This document shows positions 1 through 5,920 of a DNA stretch of 5,920 nt, in pieces. Source of the stretch: Devosia equisanguinis (GTDB lineage Bacteria > Pseudomonadota > Alphaproteobacteria > Rhizobiales > Hyphomicrobiaceae); contig CAMDMH010000227.1 in the NCBI GenBank assembly GCA_945901835.1, forward strand, positions 1 to 5,920. The letters are read 5' to 3'. The stretch's first letter is position 1. The number at the start of each line of letters is the position of its first letter. The position numbers and the translations under genes are program-made. Under the pieces are notes generated by a model. It was not told the DNA's origin and did no database searches. It was given only the letters and a program-made list of their open reading frames with translations.

Positions 1-490
1 CCGAAGCAGCGTAAAGACCACGCCGGCGATAGATGTCGAGGATGCGCTGCACGTCCGAGAGAGCGCGTGATCGCGTATAGACGGTGCGCGGCTTGAGCTG
101 CACCTCCGCCATCAGCGTGTCCTTGTCGAGCTCGCTGTTGCCCTCGAAGGCAACCTGGGCCACGACCGGGTTCTCGACGACGTTGACGACGAAGCCGTTG
201 CCGTCGCGATCGATGCGTACGTCGGCGAAGAGCCCCGTACCGAACAGCGCCTTCAACGAGCGGTCGACCTTGCCCGCATCGTAGGAGTCGCCAGTCGAAA
301 ACTGCAGGTACGAGCGAACGGTTTCAGCGGTCAGACGCTGATTACCGACCACGCGGATATCGCGAATCACCTGGGCGACTGCGGCATCAGGCAGAACTAC
401 GCCAGTCAAGCCGATACTACCCCCGAGCATCGACATACCCAGCACGAACGCCCGCATGCATCTCATGTATTTCGACCTGTGCTTCGGCAT
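1..490 (-). CDS. bamA: Outer membrane protein assembly factor BamA, N-terminal part (runs off the left edge)
   Basis: BamA is the Omp85-family core of the BAM complex, which folds and inserts beta-barrel proteins into the outer membrane. Reading the minus strand from the ATG at 490 gives 163 residues before the edge. Residues 1-39 look like a signal peptide: a basic start (MPKHRSKYMR), a hydrophobic Leu/Gly/Val core and an Ala-Val-Ala site before Gln40. POTRA1 follows at about 41-107 (VIRDIRVVGNQRL, then GLFADVRID and VVNVVENP, all typical of BamA), and POTRA2 begins near 108 (AQVAFEGNSELDKD). The remaining POTRA domains and the barrel lie outside the window. In-frame ATGs at 466 and 457 are alternative starts that would shorten the signal peptide. 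The ATG at 490 has an AGGGG about 10-12 nt upstream; the one at 466 has only an AGG. Lying after rseP is the usual alphaproteobacterial arrangement. Family assignment is secure; the exact start is not. Confidence 0.95.
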   Translation of the reverse strand, partial: MPKHRSKYMRCMRAFVLGMSMLGGSIGLTGVVLPDAAVAQVIRDIRVVGNQRLTAETVRSYLQFSTGDSYDAGKVDRSLKALFGTGLFADVRIDRDGNGFVVNVVENPVVAQVAFEGNSELDKDTLMAEVQLKPRTVYTRSRALSDVQRILDIYRRRGLYAAS

Positions 491-730
491 GTGCCGATGT
501 GCCCCTGCCTGCCGATCCCCCTGAACCCCGTCGTGCTGTCGGCAACAGCGCCACGAGTACTCGTCCCTACGTGCGAAACACTGCCTGTACACAAACGCAA
601 TGCGACAGCCGAATCCCAACCGAGCAATTTGTGTCTAACGGGTTGGTAACGTCATTGGAAGTGGCAAGAATGTTTCAGCGCAGCGATTCTGAGAGCCGTT
701 CGTTGGACCGGCCCGCGGCGGATCAGCCGT
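491..730 (-). other. Non-coding leader between rseP and bamA
   Basis: These 240 nt separate the rseP stop from the bamA start, far more than the other downstream gaps in the cluster. The part around 580-680 is visibly less GC-rich than the flanking genes, which fits a regulatory stretch. It holds a perfect 12-bp palindrome (553-564) and a 7-bp inverted repeat (589-595 with 628-634). I see no stem followed by a T-run, so no intrinsic terminator for rseP, and no convincing -35/-10 pair. A bamA-specific promoter here is plausible but is inferred only from the gap length. A short plus-strand reading frame crosses the region but has no recognisable protein features. Confidence 0.5.
553..564. repeat. 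Perfect 12-bp palindrome upstream of bamA
   Basis: The sequence ACGAGTACTCGT is identical to its reverse complement. It lies about 63-74 nt upstream of the bamA start codon, and the symmetry does not extend further (C on both flanks). A dimeric regulator could bind such a site, but no regulator is identified, and a single 12-bp palindrome in a region this size can arise by chance. Confidence 0.4.
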
Positions 731-1909
731 TCAGCCGATCGCGCCGCCGGTAAGCCATCGAAGAACGATGAAACGGTCGTTCCAGAAGGAAAAAACCATC
801 AAGGACAGCACGACCGCCAGCCCGATACGGAAGCCGATTTCCTGCGAACGTTCGCTGAGGGGACGGCGGCGGACCGCCTCGATCGCGTAGAACATGAGAT
901 GGCCGCCATCGAGAAGCGGGATCGGAAACAGATTGATGAGGCCGACACTGACCGAGATCACAGCCACAAGTTGCAGCAAAGGCTCGAGCCCAATCTTGGC
1001 GACCTGGCCCGACACCTCGGCGATACGAACGGGGCCGCCGAGCTGGTTGGCGTTTTCCTTGCCGACCGTCAGCTTGGCCAGATACTGCATCGTCGAGGTC
1101 ACGACAAACCAGCTCTCCTTCACGCCCATCACGAGCGCTTCGGGAACGGTCTTGCGATGGACTTCCATGCTGCCGGGGCCCGAAATCGGCCGGATGCCGA
1201 TGATGCCGCGGCGCATGGTGCCGCCGATCCCGTCGGGAAATTCCTTCAGCTCGGGGATCACGGGTATCGACACCGGCGAACCGCTGCGCTCGACGCCGAT
1301 GACGAGTTGACGCTCGGGGTTGGCGCTGACGATACGGAGCAACCCGTTGAACGAACCGATGGGCGAGCCATCGATGCTTCTGATGAGGTCGCCGTTCCGG
1401 AAACCAGCCTTCATCGCGGGGCTGTCGGCGATCACCTCGCCCACGCGCGGCTCCGTCACGCGGACTCCGTACCAGCTGAACACCGCAGTGAAAATCACGA
1501 TTGCAAGCAAGAAGTTGGCGATCGGACCGGCTGCAACCACCGCGGCGCGCTGCCAGAGCGGCTTGGCGTGGAAACTGCCGGCGCGTTCCTCGGGTGACAG
1601 GCGTTCGATCGCCTCGCGGTCGGGGACGCTGGCGCCGTTCTCGTCATCCATGAATTTGACGTAGCCGCCGAGCGGGATCCACGCGATCCGCCAGCGGGTG
1701 CCCTGCCGGTCGACGAAGGAACAGATCTCCGGTCCAAACCCCATCGAGAACGCGCTCACACGAACGCCGCACCAGCGGGCGACCAGGAAGTGCCCGAGCT
1801 CGTGGATGAACACCACGATGCTGAGCACGAACAGGAAGGCTGCCGCGACGAACAGAGCGCCCCAGAGGCCACCGGCCAATCCAGACAAGGTAAGCATTGA
1901 TGTTCCCAT
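731..1909 (-). CDS. rseP: RseP/MmpA-type site-2 intramembrane zinc metalloprotease
   Basis: This M50-family protease cuts substrates inside the inner membrane. E. coli RseP cleaves the anti-sigma factor RseA after DegS, and the Caulobacter homologue MmpA cleaves PodJ. From the ATG at 1909 the protein has 392 residues. A first membrane segment holds the zinc motif HELGH (36-40). GFGPE (57-61) and the GGYVKF loop (81-86) follow, then a second membrane segment at about 122-147. A single PDZ domain covers about 150-225 (VGEVIADSPAMKAGFRNGDLI), and LLDGGH (332-337) provides the third zinc-ligand region between the last membrane segments. E. coli RseP is about 450 residues with two PDZ domains, so this is the shorter one-PDZ form. 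The frame stays open to a TTG at 1969 inside dxr, but that start would add about 20 polar residues before the first membrane segment. ATG 1909 (GGAA, 4-nt spacing) and ATG 1897 (GGGAA, 5-nt spacing) are both good starts. It begins 46 nt after the dxr stop. Confidence 0.96.
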   Translation of the reverse strand: MGTSMLTLSGLAGGLWGALFVAAAFLFVLSIVVFIHELGHFLVARWCGVRVSAFSMGFGPEICSFVDRQGTRWRIAWIPLGGYVKFMDDENGASVPDREAIERLSPEERAGSFHAKPLWQRAAVVAAGPIANFLLAIVIFTAVFSWYGVRVTEPRVGEVIADSPAMKAGFRNGDLIRSIDGSPIGSFNGLLRIVSANPERQLVIGVERSGSPVSIPVIPELKEFPDGIGGTMRRGIIGIRPISGPGSMEVHRKTVPEALVMGVKESWFVVTSTMQYLAKLTVGKENANQLGGPVRIAEVSGQVAKIGLEPLLQLVAVISVSVGLINLFPIPLLDGGHLMFYAIEAVRRRPLSERSQEIGFRIGLAVVLSLMVFSFWNDRFIVLRWLTGGAIG

Positions 1910-1917
1910 CTTGTTCC
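1903..1917 (-). promoter_or_regulatory. Two overlapping candidate ribosome binding sites for rseP
   Basis: On the minus strand GGAA (1917-1914) lies 4 nt before the ATG at 1909. GGGAA (1907-1903), which overlaps that ATG, lies 5 nt before the ATG at 1897. Either could set the start, and the two proteins differ by only four residues (MGTS). The choice cannot be settled from sequence alone. Both are preferred over the upstream TTG at 1969. Confidence 0.5.
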
Positions 1918-1955
1918 AGCAGAATTCCCGCCAGGGCTGCCGATGCAGCCGAGAT

Positions 1956-3200
1956 CTAGCCGGTACCAATCACATTACGTGCCACCGCGCGGGCTGCCTC
2001 GTCGGCCGCGAGCACATCGGCGAGGGATCGAGGCGCTCGAAACAGCGACTCGCCCTCTGCCCTATCGAGGGATGTGGCCACTGTCGTGGCAATGTCAAGG
2101 AAACCGATCCGGCGCTCCAGAAACGCTGCGACTGCTATCTCGTTGGCGGCGTTGAAGACCGCGGGCGCGCCGCCGCCGCGCTCGAGAGCCGCGCGCGCAA
2201 GGCCCAGGGCCGGGAAGCGCTCGAGATCCGGCGCCTCGAATGTGAGTGAGCCGAGCTTGACGAGGTCCAGCGGCGGCGTCGGCGCGCTCATGCGAGCGGG
2301 ATACGACAGGCTGAGCGCGATCGGCGTGCGCATATCGGGATTGGCGAGCTGTGCCAGCACGGAACCGTCCCGGTACGAGACGAGGCAATGGATGATCGAT
2401 TGCGGATGGACCACGACATCCAGCCGGTCGACGCCGACGGGAAACAGGTAAAAGGCTTCGATCAGCTCGAGCCCCTTATTCATCAAGGTAGCGGAATCGA
2501 TCGTGATTTTTGGTCCCATCGACCAGTTGGGGTGCTGCAGTGCCTGTTCGCGGGTGGCAGCCGCGATGCGCTCCTTGGGCCACGTACGGAACGGACCGCC
2601 CGAGGCCGTCAGTGTGATGCGCTCGACATCGGCGAGGTCGGCGCTGCCCAGCGCCTGGAAAGCCGCGGAATGCTCGCTATCGACAGGCAGCAACTCCGTA
2701 CCCGCAGCGGCGACCGCCGCCATGAAGACGTGACCCGCGGTAACCAGGCATTCCTTGTTGGCGAGGGCCACACGGCGGCCTTGGGCGACCGCCGCGAATG
2801 TCGGTCTCAATCCGGCAGCGCCGACGATGGCTGCCACGACGCAGTCGGCGGGTAAGGTTGCGGCCGCGACGAGCGCGTCTTCGCCGGCGGCGGCCTCGAT
2901 GCCCGATCCGGCAAGCAGGCTCTTCAGCTCCGCGTAGCCGGCGGGATCGGCCAGTACGGCGAGGCGCGCTCGGTGGCGGCGAGCGAGGCCGGCGAGTTCG
3001 CGCGCATTGGTGTTGGCGGTCAGAGCTATGACCTCGAAAGCCTCCGGCGTGCGGCCGATGAGATCGAGCGTGCTCTGCCCGATCGAGCCGGTCGCACCCA
3101 ACACGGACACGCGGCGGGGCGTGCCGGAGTTGCCGGATGGCGTCGAGCGGGTCTCGGCGACGGGAGGCGGTTTGACCGGGTCTTCGTATCCGAGGGACAT
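1956..3200 (-). CDS. dxr: 1-deoxy-D-xylulose 5-phosphate reductoisomerase
   Basis: Dxr (IspC) converts 1-deoxy-D-xylulose 5-phosphate to 2-C-methyl-D-erythritol 4-phosphate using NADPH and a divalent metal. This is the committed step of the cytoplasmic MEP isoprenoid pathway and the target of fosmidomycin. The 414-residue protein has the NADPH-binding GATGSIG (35-41), NKE (148-150), and the metal ligands Asp174 and Glu176 in DSEHS plus Glu245 in MNKGLELIE. Substrate and flap residues are also present: SGGPF (200-204), HPNWSMG (223-229), Ser236, Asn241 and Lys242. These match E. coli D150, E152, E231, S186, H209, S222, N227 and K228. The segment between DSEHS and SGGPF is about ten residues shorter than in E. 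coli. About 30 Pro/Ser/Thr-rich residues precede the Rossmann fold. The ATG at 3200 is supported by GAGGG next to the cdsA stop, 13 nt upstream. The isoprenoid units it supplies feed UppS, encoded two genes upstream. Confidence 0.97.
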   Translation of the reverse strand: MSLGYEDPVKPPPVAETRSTPSGNSGTPRRVSVLGATGSIGQSTLDLIGRTPEAFEVIALTANTNARELAGLARRHRARLAVLADPAGYAELKSLLAGSGIEAAAGEDALVAAATLPADCVVAAIVGAAGLRPTFAAVAQGRRVALANKECLVTAGHVFMAAVAAAGTELLPVDSEHSAAFQALGSADLADVERITLTASGGPFRTWPKERIAAATREQALQHPNWSMGPKITIDSATLMNKGLELIEAFYLFPVGVDRLDVVVHPQSIIHCLVSYRDGSVLAQLANPDMRTPIALSLSYPARMSAPTPPLDLVKLGSLTFEAPDLERFPALGLARAALERGGGAPAVFNAANEIAVAAFLERRIGFLDIATTVATSLDRAEGESLFRAPRSLADVLAADEAARAVARNVIGTG

Positions 3201-3210
3201 CAGGCTTTAT

Positions 3211-3215
3211 CCCTC
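3211..3215 (-). promoter_or_regulatory. Ribosome binding site of dxr, overlapping the cdsA stop
   Basis: GAGGG on the minus strand shares its first two bases with the cdsA TGA stop and lies 10 nt before the dxr ATG at 3200. This supports the start that gives Dxr its 30-residue N-terminal extension. It also suggests that ribosomes finishing cdsA could help initiate dxr. Confidence 0.6.
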
Positions 3216-4083
3216 AAGACCAGAACAACAGGGATTGAGCCGGCGTCTGCGATCCGCGCACCGCGGCGAGCAGAGCTGCCAGAGATGCTGCCGTCACCAC
3301 GCCGTCCATCCGATCCAGGAAGCCACCATGACCGGGGATCAGGTCGCTCGCATTCTTGACGTCGAAGGCGCGTTTCAGGGCGGATTCCGCGAGATCGCCA
3401 GCTTGCGCCACGATCGACAGCAGAATGGCGACGAGTGCCAGCATCGCCGGATGGGAGCCGGACAACTGGGTCGCGAAGGTGGCACCGGCCATGGCCGCGA
3501 AGGCGATGCCGCCCAGTGTGCCAGCCCACGTCTTGCGCGGCGACAGGGCGGGCCAGAGCTTCGGGCCGCCGATCGCGCGGCCGCACAAGTAAGCGAACGT
3601 ATCTGTGGTCCAGACGATCGTGAAGATGAAGAAGATGGCGGCAGCCCCGAGGCTGTCGGTACCGCGCAGCCAGATCAGCCCGATGGCAGGAAGGCCGACG
3701 TAGATCACGCCGAGGGCCGACGGGCGCGCACGATCGCGGGGGGCACTCAGATAGACCGCGAGAGTTCCCAGCAGCACCAGCAGAACGCCCCAATGGGGCA
3801 GGCCCACGACCGTAAGGCCTATCGCCACCGCGACGACGGCCGCATGTACGGCCAGTACTGCATCGATCGCTGCCCGTCGCACGATGCCGGACCATTCCCA
3901 GCACATCACGATGCTGACCAGCAGCACCAACAGCGCGAACGGAACGTAGCCGGCCCAGTTGCCGGCCAAAGCGACCACTGCGAGCACGGCACCGGACAAG
4001 GCCCGCGGCAGGAGATCCTTCGGTAATGCCGATGGCCTGACGATTTCCGTGCGACCCGTCACCTCGCCCACATCCCCCTCCAT
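3214..4083 (-). CDS. cdsA: Phosphatidate cytidylyltransferase (CDP-diacylglycerol synthase)
   Basis: CdsA transfers CMP from CTP to phosphatidic acid in the inner membrane, making CDP-diacylglycerol, the precursor of all major phospholipids. The 289-residue protein is strongly hydrophobic, with about eight membrane segments between residues 28 and 275. The catalytic half is clear: TDTFAYLCGRAIGGPKLWP (160-178), SPRKTWAGTLGG (181-192), QAGDLAESALKR (227-238) and the family signature from Ser234 to Asp260 ending IPGHGGFLDRMDG. One signature position differs: Lys243 is followed by Asn244, where I recall Asp as usual (KD). The remaining Asp, His and Gly residues are intact. The ATG at 4083 overlaps the uppS stop by one base (TGATG) and lacks a good upstream Shine-Dalgarno sequence, so translational coupling is likely. 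A GTG seven codons in, preceded by GGAGGGGG, is an alternative start. The family is certain; the consequence of Asn244 is unknown. Confidence 0.96.
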   Translation of the reverse strand: MEGDVGEVTGRTEIVRPSALPKDLLPRALSGAVLAVVALAGNWAGYVPFALLVLLVSIVMCWEWSGIVRRAAIDAVLAVHAAVVAVAIGLTVVGLPHWGVLLVLLGTLAVYLSAPRDRARPSALGVIYVGLPAIGLIWLRGTDSLGAAAIFFIFTIVWTTDTFAYLCGRAIGGPKLWPALSPRKTWAGTLGGIAFAAMAGATFATQLSGSHPAMLALVAILLSIVAQAGDLAESALKRAFDVKNASDLIPGHGGFLDRMDGVVTAASLAALLAAVRGSQTPAQSLLFWS

Positions 4084-4838
4084 CAGGCCGTCGACCGGTG
4101 CGAGAGGCCGCCGAACCTGCGGGTGCGCGAGGCGTACTTGTTCAACGCCTCGGCCAGGAGTTCCCGGCCGAAGTCGGGCCAGAAGGCGTCGAGGAACACG
4201 AATTCCGTATAGGCGGCCTGCCAGAGCAGGAAGTTCGACAGGCGAATCTCGCCGCTGGTGCGGATCAGAAGCTCGGGATCGGGCACCGCGGCAGTGTCGA
4301 GTTGGGCACCGAGCAGCTCGGGCGTGATGTCAGCGGGCACGATCTCGCCGCGCACGGCCATCTCGGCCAGTTTGCGGGCGGCGCCGACGATCTCGCCGCG
4401 GGATCCGTAGTTGAAGGCGATGACCAGGGTCAGTGACGTGTTGGCGGCAGTCAGCTCACGCGCCTCGTCCATCAGCGACAACAGCTCGGGATCGACATTC
4501 TGGCGCTCGCCGATCACGAAGATTCGGACGCCGGCCTTGTGCAGCTCTGCGAGATCACGGCGGATGAAGCGCTTCATCAGCCCCATCAGATCGTCGATTT
4601 CGGCCAGCGGCCGCGACCAGTTCTCCGAAGAAAAGCTGTAGAGCGTCATATATTCGATGCCGAGTTCGATGCCGGCGCGGACAGTTCGCCTGACGGCCTC
4701 GACGCCCATGCGATGGCCGACTGCCCGGGGCAGCCCACGCGACTGCGCCCAACGCCCGTTGCCGTCCATGATGATCGCGACATGCCGAGGCACGGTGGCT
4801 TTCGCCGCCGCCTTCGCCCGCTTTTCTTTATCGATCAT
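4083..4838 (-). CDS. uppS: (2E,6E)-farnesyl-diphosphate-specific ditrans,polycis-undecaprenyl diphosphate synthase
   Basis: UppS is a cytosolic cis-prenyltransferase. It adds eight isopentenyl units to farnesyl diphosphate to make undecaprenyl diphosphate, the carrier lipid for peptidoglycan and other surface polysaccharides. From the ATG at 4838 it has 251 residues, a normal length. HVAIIMDGNGRWA (19-31) holds the catalytic Asp25, and Arg29, Arg38 and His42 follow. The C-terminal signature at 187-212 (DPELLIRTSG, then EIRLSNFLLWQ) supplies Arg193, Arg199, Ser201 and Glu212, which match E. coli R194, R200, S202 and E213. The frame is open back to a TTG at 4970 inside frr, but those extra 44 residues are polar and unlike the family. 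The chosen ATG is not ideal, because its GGAG abuts the start codon with no spacer. A later GTG, just before PRHVAIIMDG, is also possible. With the chosen start, 97 nt separate it from frr. Confidence 0.95.
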   Translation of the reverse strand: MIDKEKRAKAAAKATVPRHVAIIMDGNGRWAQSRGLPRAVGHRMGVEAVRRTVRAGIELGIEYMTLYSFSSENWSRPLAEIDDLMGLMKRFIRRDLAELHKAGVRIFVIGERQNVDPELLSLMDEARELTAANTSLTLVIAFNYGSRGEIVGAARKLAEMAVRGEIVPADITPELLGAQLDTAAVPDPELLIRTSGEIRLSNFLLWQAAYTEFVFLDAFWPDFGRELLAEALNKYASRTRRFGGLSHRSTA

Positions 4839-4935
4839 CTCCACGTGCTGGACACTGGCCGGTTCGGGGTTGCGTATCGACGCCTGCGACGATTTCGGAA
4901 GGTTCGGATCTGCCCGATAGACCTCGATCTGACGT

Positions 4936-5493
4936 TCAGACCTTGTTGATCTCGGCTTCCTTGGAGGCAAGCAGGGCGTCGACCTCCTTGATCAACTTGT
5001 CGGTCAATTCCTGCACCTTGGTAGAGGTTTTCTTGGCCTCGTCTTGGCTCATTCCGGCTTTTTCCGCCTTTTTCAGCGCTTCCATCCCGTCGCGACGGAC
5101 GTTCCGTACCGCAATCCGGGCTGCTTCGGCGTACTTGTGACCGAGCTTGACCAGCTCGGCGCGTCGATCTGCTGTCAGCGCGGGGATCGGCAGGCGGATC
5201 ACCTGGCCGTCGATGATCGGGTTCAGGCCGAGGTTGGCTTCGCGAATCGCGCGGTCGACTGCGGACACCGCCGCCTTGTCCCAGACCTGCACGCTGAGCA
5301 TGCGCGGCTCGGGCACGCTGACCGTACCGACCTGGCTCAACGGCATGCGCTGGCCGTAGAGCTGCACGAACACGGGATCGAGGAGGTTGGCGCTGGCCCG
5401 CCCCGTGCGCAGGCCGATCAACTCGCGCTTCAAGGCATCGAGGCCTGTGCGCATGCGCTTTTCGAGATCGTTCAGGTCGAATAGGGCGGCCAT
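4936..5493 (-). CDS. frr: Ribosome recycling factor
   Basis: RRF works with EF-G to split the post-termination ribosome so its subunits can be reused; it is cytoplasmic and generally essential in bacteria. From the ATG at 5493 the protein has 185 residues, the same length as E. coli RRF. Conserved blocks are RTGRAS (29-34) in the long helical domain, the small beta domain (about 31-104), LGLNP (88-92), IRLPIPALTADRR (99-111) and RNVRRD (130-135). Arg133 of the last block corresponds to E. coli Arg132. The charged C-terminal helix ends KEAEINKV. The frame continues 11 codons further to a GTG at 5526, but the GAGGT 7 nt before 5493 and the family length favour the ATG. frr following pyrH is the common alphaproteobacterial order, here with an unusually roomy 241-nt gap. 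Confidence 0.97.
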   Translation of the reverse strand: MAALFDLNDLEKRMRTGLDALKRELIGLRTGRASANLLDPVFVQLYGQRMPLSQVGTVSVPEPRMLSVQVWDKAAVSAVDRAIREANLGLNPIIDGQVIRLPIPALTADRRAELVKLGHKYAEAARIAVRNVRRDGMEALKKAEKAGMSQDEAKKTSTKVQELTDKLIKEVDALLASKEAEINKV

Positions 5494-5734
5494 TGGCGTT
5501 ACCTCGTCTCGATGCCTTTTCGGCACTCATGGTCAGCGGCTGTCCGGCAGCGGTAAGGACCGGCGGGCCGGGATAACGTCCCTGGACACCGCATGTCGCC
5601 TACTATAGCGCGACCGTTCAACCCTGGCATTCGTACAGGCGGCTATATCGCCGCTTCCCCTCGGCGTTCCCACCAGAGTCCCCGCGGTTCGCCTCGAGTC
5701 GTGCCTGAACGCCAGGAAAGACAGAAGCGTCGCC
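5494..5734 (-). other. Non-coding gap between pyrH and frr
   Basis: These 241 nt hold no convincing gene. On the minus strand there is a TATAGT (5607-5602) that could be a -10 element. No good -35 hexamer lies 16-18 nt upstream; a TTGAAC (5621-5616) sits only 8 nt away, too close to pair with it. A short stem, GCGGC and GCCGC around a 6-nt loop, spans 5639-5654 and has no T-run. The gap could carry a secondary promoter for frr and the downstream envelope genes, but this is inferred from its length and position only. Confidence 0.4.
5501..5505 (-). promoter_or_regulatory. Ribosome binding site of frr
   Basis: GAGGT on the minus strand with a 7-nt spacer precedes the ATG at 5493. It is the best Shine-Dalgarno sequence in the window. 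It decides the frr start in favour of MAALFDLNDL over the upstream GTG at 5526. Confidence 0.75.
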
Positions 5735-5920
5735 TCAAGCCTTGCTTGAAATAACCGTGGCCCTGGCCTCGCCGCGGAGTAGCTTCAGAAGATTCCCGGG
5801 CTCGTCGATCGAAAATACAATTACCGGAAGATCGTTGTCGCGAGCAAGGGCAATGGCCGCTCCGTCCATTACTTTGAGATCGCGTGCGAGCACGTCGCTG
5901 TAGGTGAGGCTGTCGTACCG
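5735..5920 (-). CDS. pyrH: Uridylate (UMP) kinase PyrH, C-terminal part (runs off the right edge)
   Basis: PyrH is the bacterial UMP kinase of the amino-acid-kinase family. It phosphorylates UMP to UDP with ATP in pyrimidine nucleotide synthesis, acts as a cytoplasmic hexamer, and is typically activated by GTP and inhibited by UTP. Only the last 61 residues are present, followed by a TGA stop at 5737-5735. The stretch LTYSDVLARDLKVMDGAAIALARDN (residues 5-29 of the fragment), then LPVIVFSIDEPGNL and LLRGEARATVIS, is the highly characteristic PyrH C-terminus. The Asp-Leu-Lys-Val-Met-Asp motif belongs to the nucleotide-binding half. The active-site N-terminal half lies outside the window. It heads the visible cluster, with frr next. 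Confidence 0.95.
   Translation of the reverse strand, partial: RYDSLTYSDVLARDLKVMDGAAIALARDNDLPVIVFSIDEPGNLLKLLRGEARATVISSKA

Noticed and set aside
616..646. CCAACC / GGTTGG inverted repeat as a possible rseP terminator
   Set aside because: The stem is only 6 bp with a 19-nt loop and no T-run follows on either strand.
499..753. An 84-codon plus-strand open frame in the rseP-bamA gap
   Set aside because: It crosses the non-coding leader and overlaps the rseP 3' end. It has no hydrophobic segment or known motif and no clear ribosome binding site.
899..1597. A 232-codon plus-strand open frame antisense to rseP
   Set aside because: It is rich in His, Arg, Asp and Ala with no recognisable motif, and it lies wholly over the well-supported rseP gene. 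It is explained by third-position GC bias.
1910..1969. TTG start extending RseP into the dxr 3' end
   Set aside because: The 20 extra residues are polar and unlike the family, and two ATG codons with ribosome binding sites lie immediately before the first membrane segment.
3007..4026. A 339-codon plus-strand open frame lying antisense to cdsA and the 5' part of dxr
   Set aside because: Its translation is a low-complexity mix rich in Gln, Arg, Gly and His, with no domain. It mirrors the GC-rich codon pattern of two certain genes on the other strand, so it is a shadow frame.
5616..5621. TTGAAC as a -35 element for the TATAGT at 5602-5607
   Set aside because: The spacer would be 8 nt, far short of the 16-18 nt needed for a sigma-70 type promoter.
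5735..5749. TCAAGC-CTT-GCTTGA hairpin at the pyrH stop as a terminator
   Set aside because: The stem has 6 bp, includes the last codons of pyrH, and is not followed by a T-run on the minus strand. It is more likely a coincidence of coding sequence.

Overview
This is a GC-rich segment carrying a single co-directional gene cluster, all on the minus strand. Read in transcription order (right to left) the genes are pyrH (3' end only), frr, uppS, cdsA, dxr, rseP and bamA (5' end only). This order is a well-known housekeeping cluster of Alphaproteobacteria, where it usually continues upstream with rpsB-tsf and downstream with lpxD-fabZ-lpxA. The gene order, GC-rich codon use and protein sequences (a RseP of about 390 residues with one PDZ domain, and the pyrH-frr-uppS succession) point to an alphaproteobacterium, perhaps from the Rhizobiales or Rhodospirillales. 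I cannot place it more finely.

Layout by plus-strand position: 1-490 bamA N-terminus (signal peptide, POTRA1, start of POTRA2); 491-730 a non-coding leader of about 240 nt before bamA, with a perfect 12-bp palindrome; 731-1909 rseP; 1956-3200 dxr; 3214-4083 cdsA; 4083-4838 uppS (1-nt overlap with cdsA); 4936-5493 frr; 5494-5734 a gap of about 240 nt between pyrH and frr; 5735-5920 the last 61 codons of pyrH. The five central genes are packed with short gaps or an overlap, so they are probably co-transcribed. The two gaps of about 240 nt, at the frr and bamA ends, are the natural places for additional promoters or processing sites. I found no convincing terminator in either.

The genes combine nucleotide supply (PyrH, UMP kinase), ribosome recycling (Frr) and envelope construction. 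Dxr commits carbon to the MEP pathway, which makes isoprenoid units. UppS polymerises these into undecaprenyl diphosphate, the lipid carrier for peptidoglycan and other surface glycans. CdsA makes CDP-diacylglycerol for phospholipids. RseP is the site-2 intramembrane protease of envelope signalling. BamA is the outer-membrane protein insertase.

No mobile element, CRISPR array, tRNA, rRNA or foreign gene is visible. I looked for an undescribed system and did not find one. The long plus-strand reading frames here are best explained as shadows of GC-rich minus-strand genes. The points worth a second look are small: an Asn at a usually Asp position in the CdsA signature, the palindrome before bamA, and several uncertain start codons.
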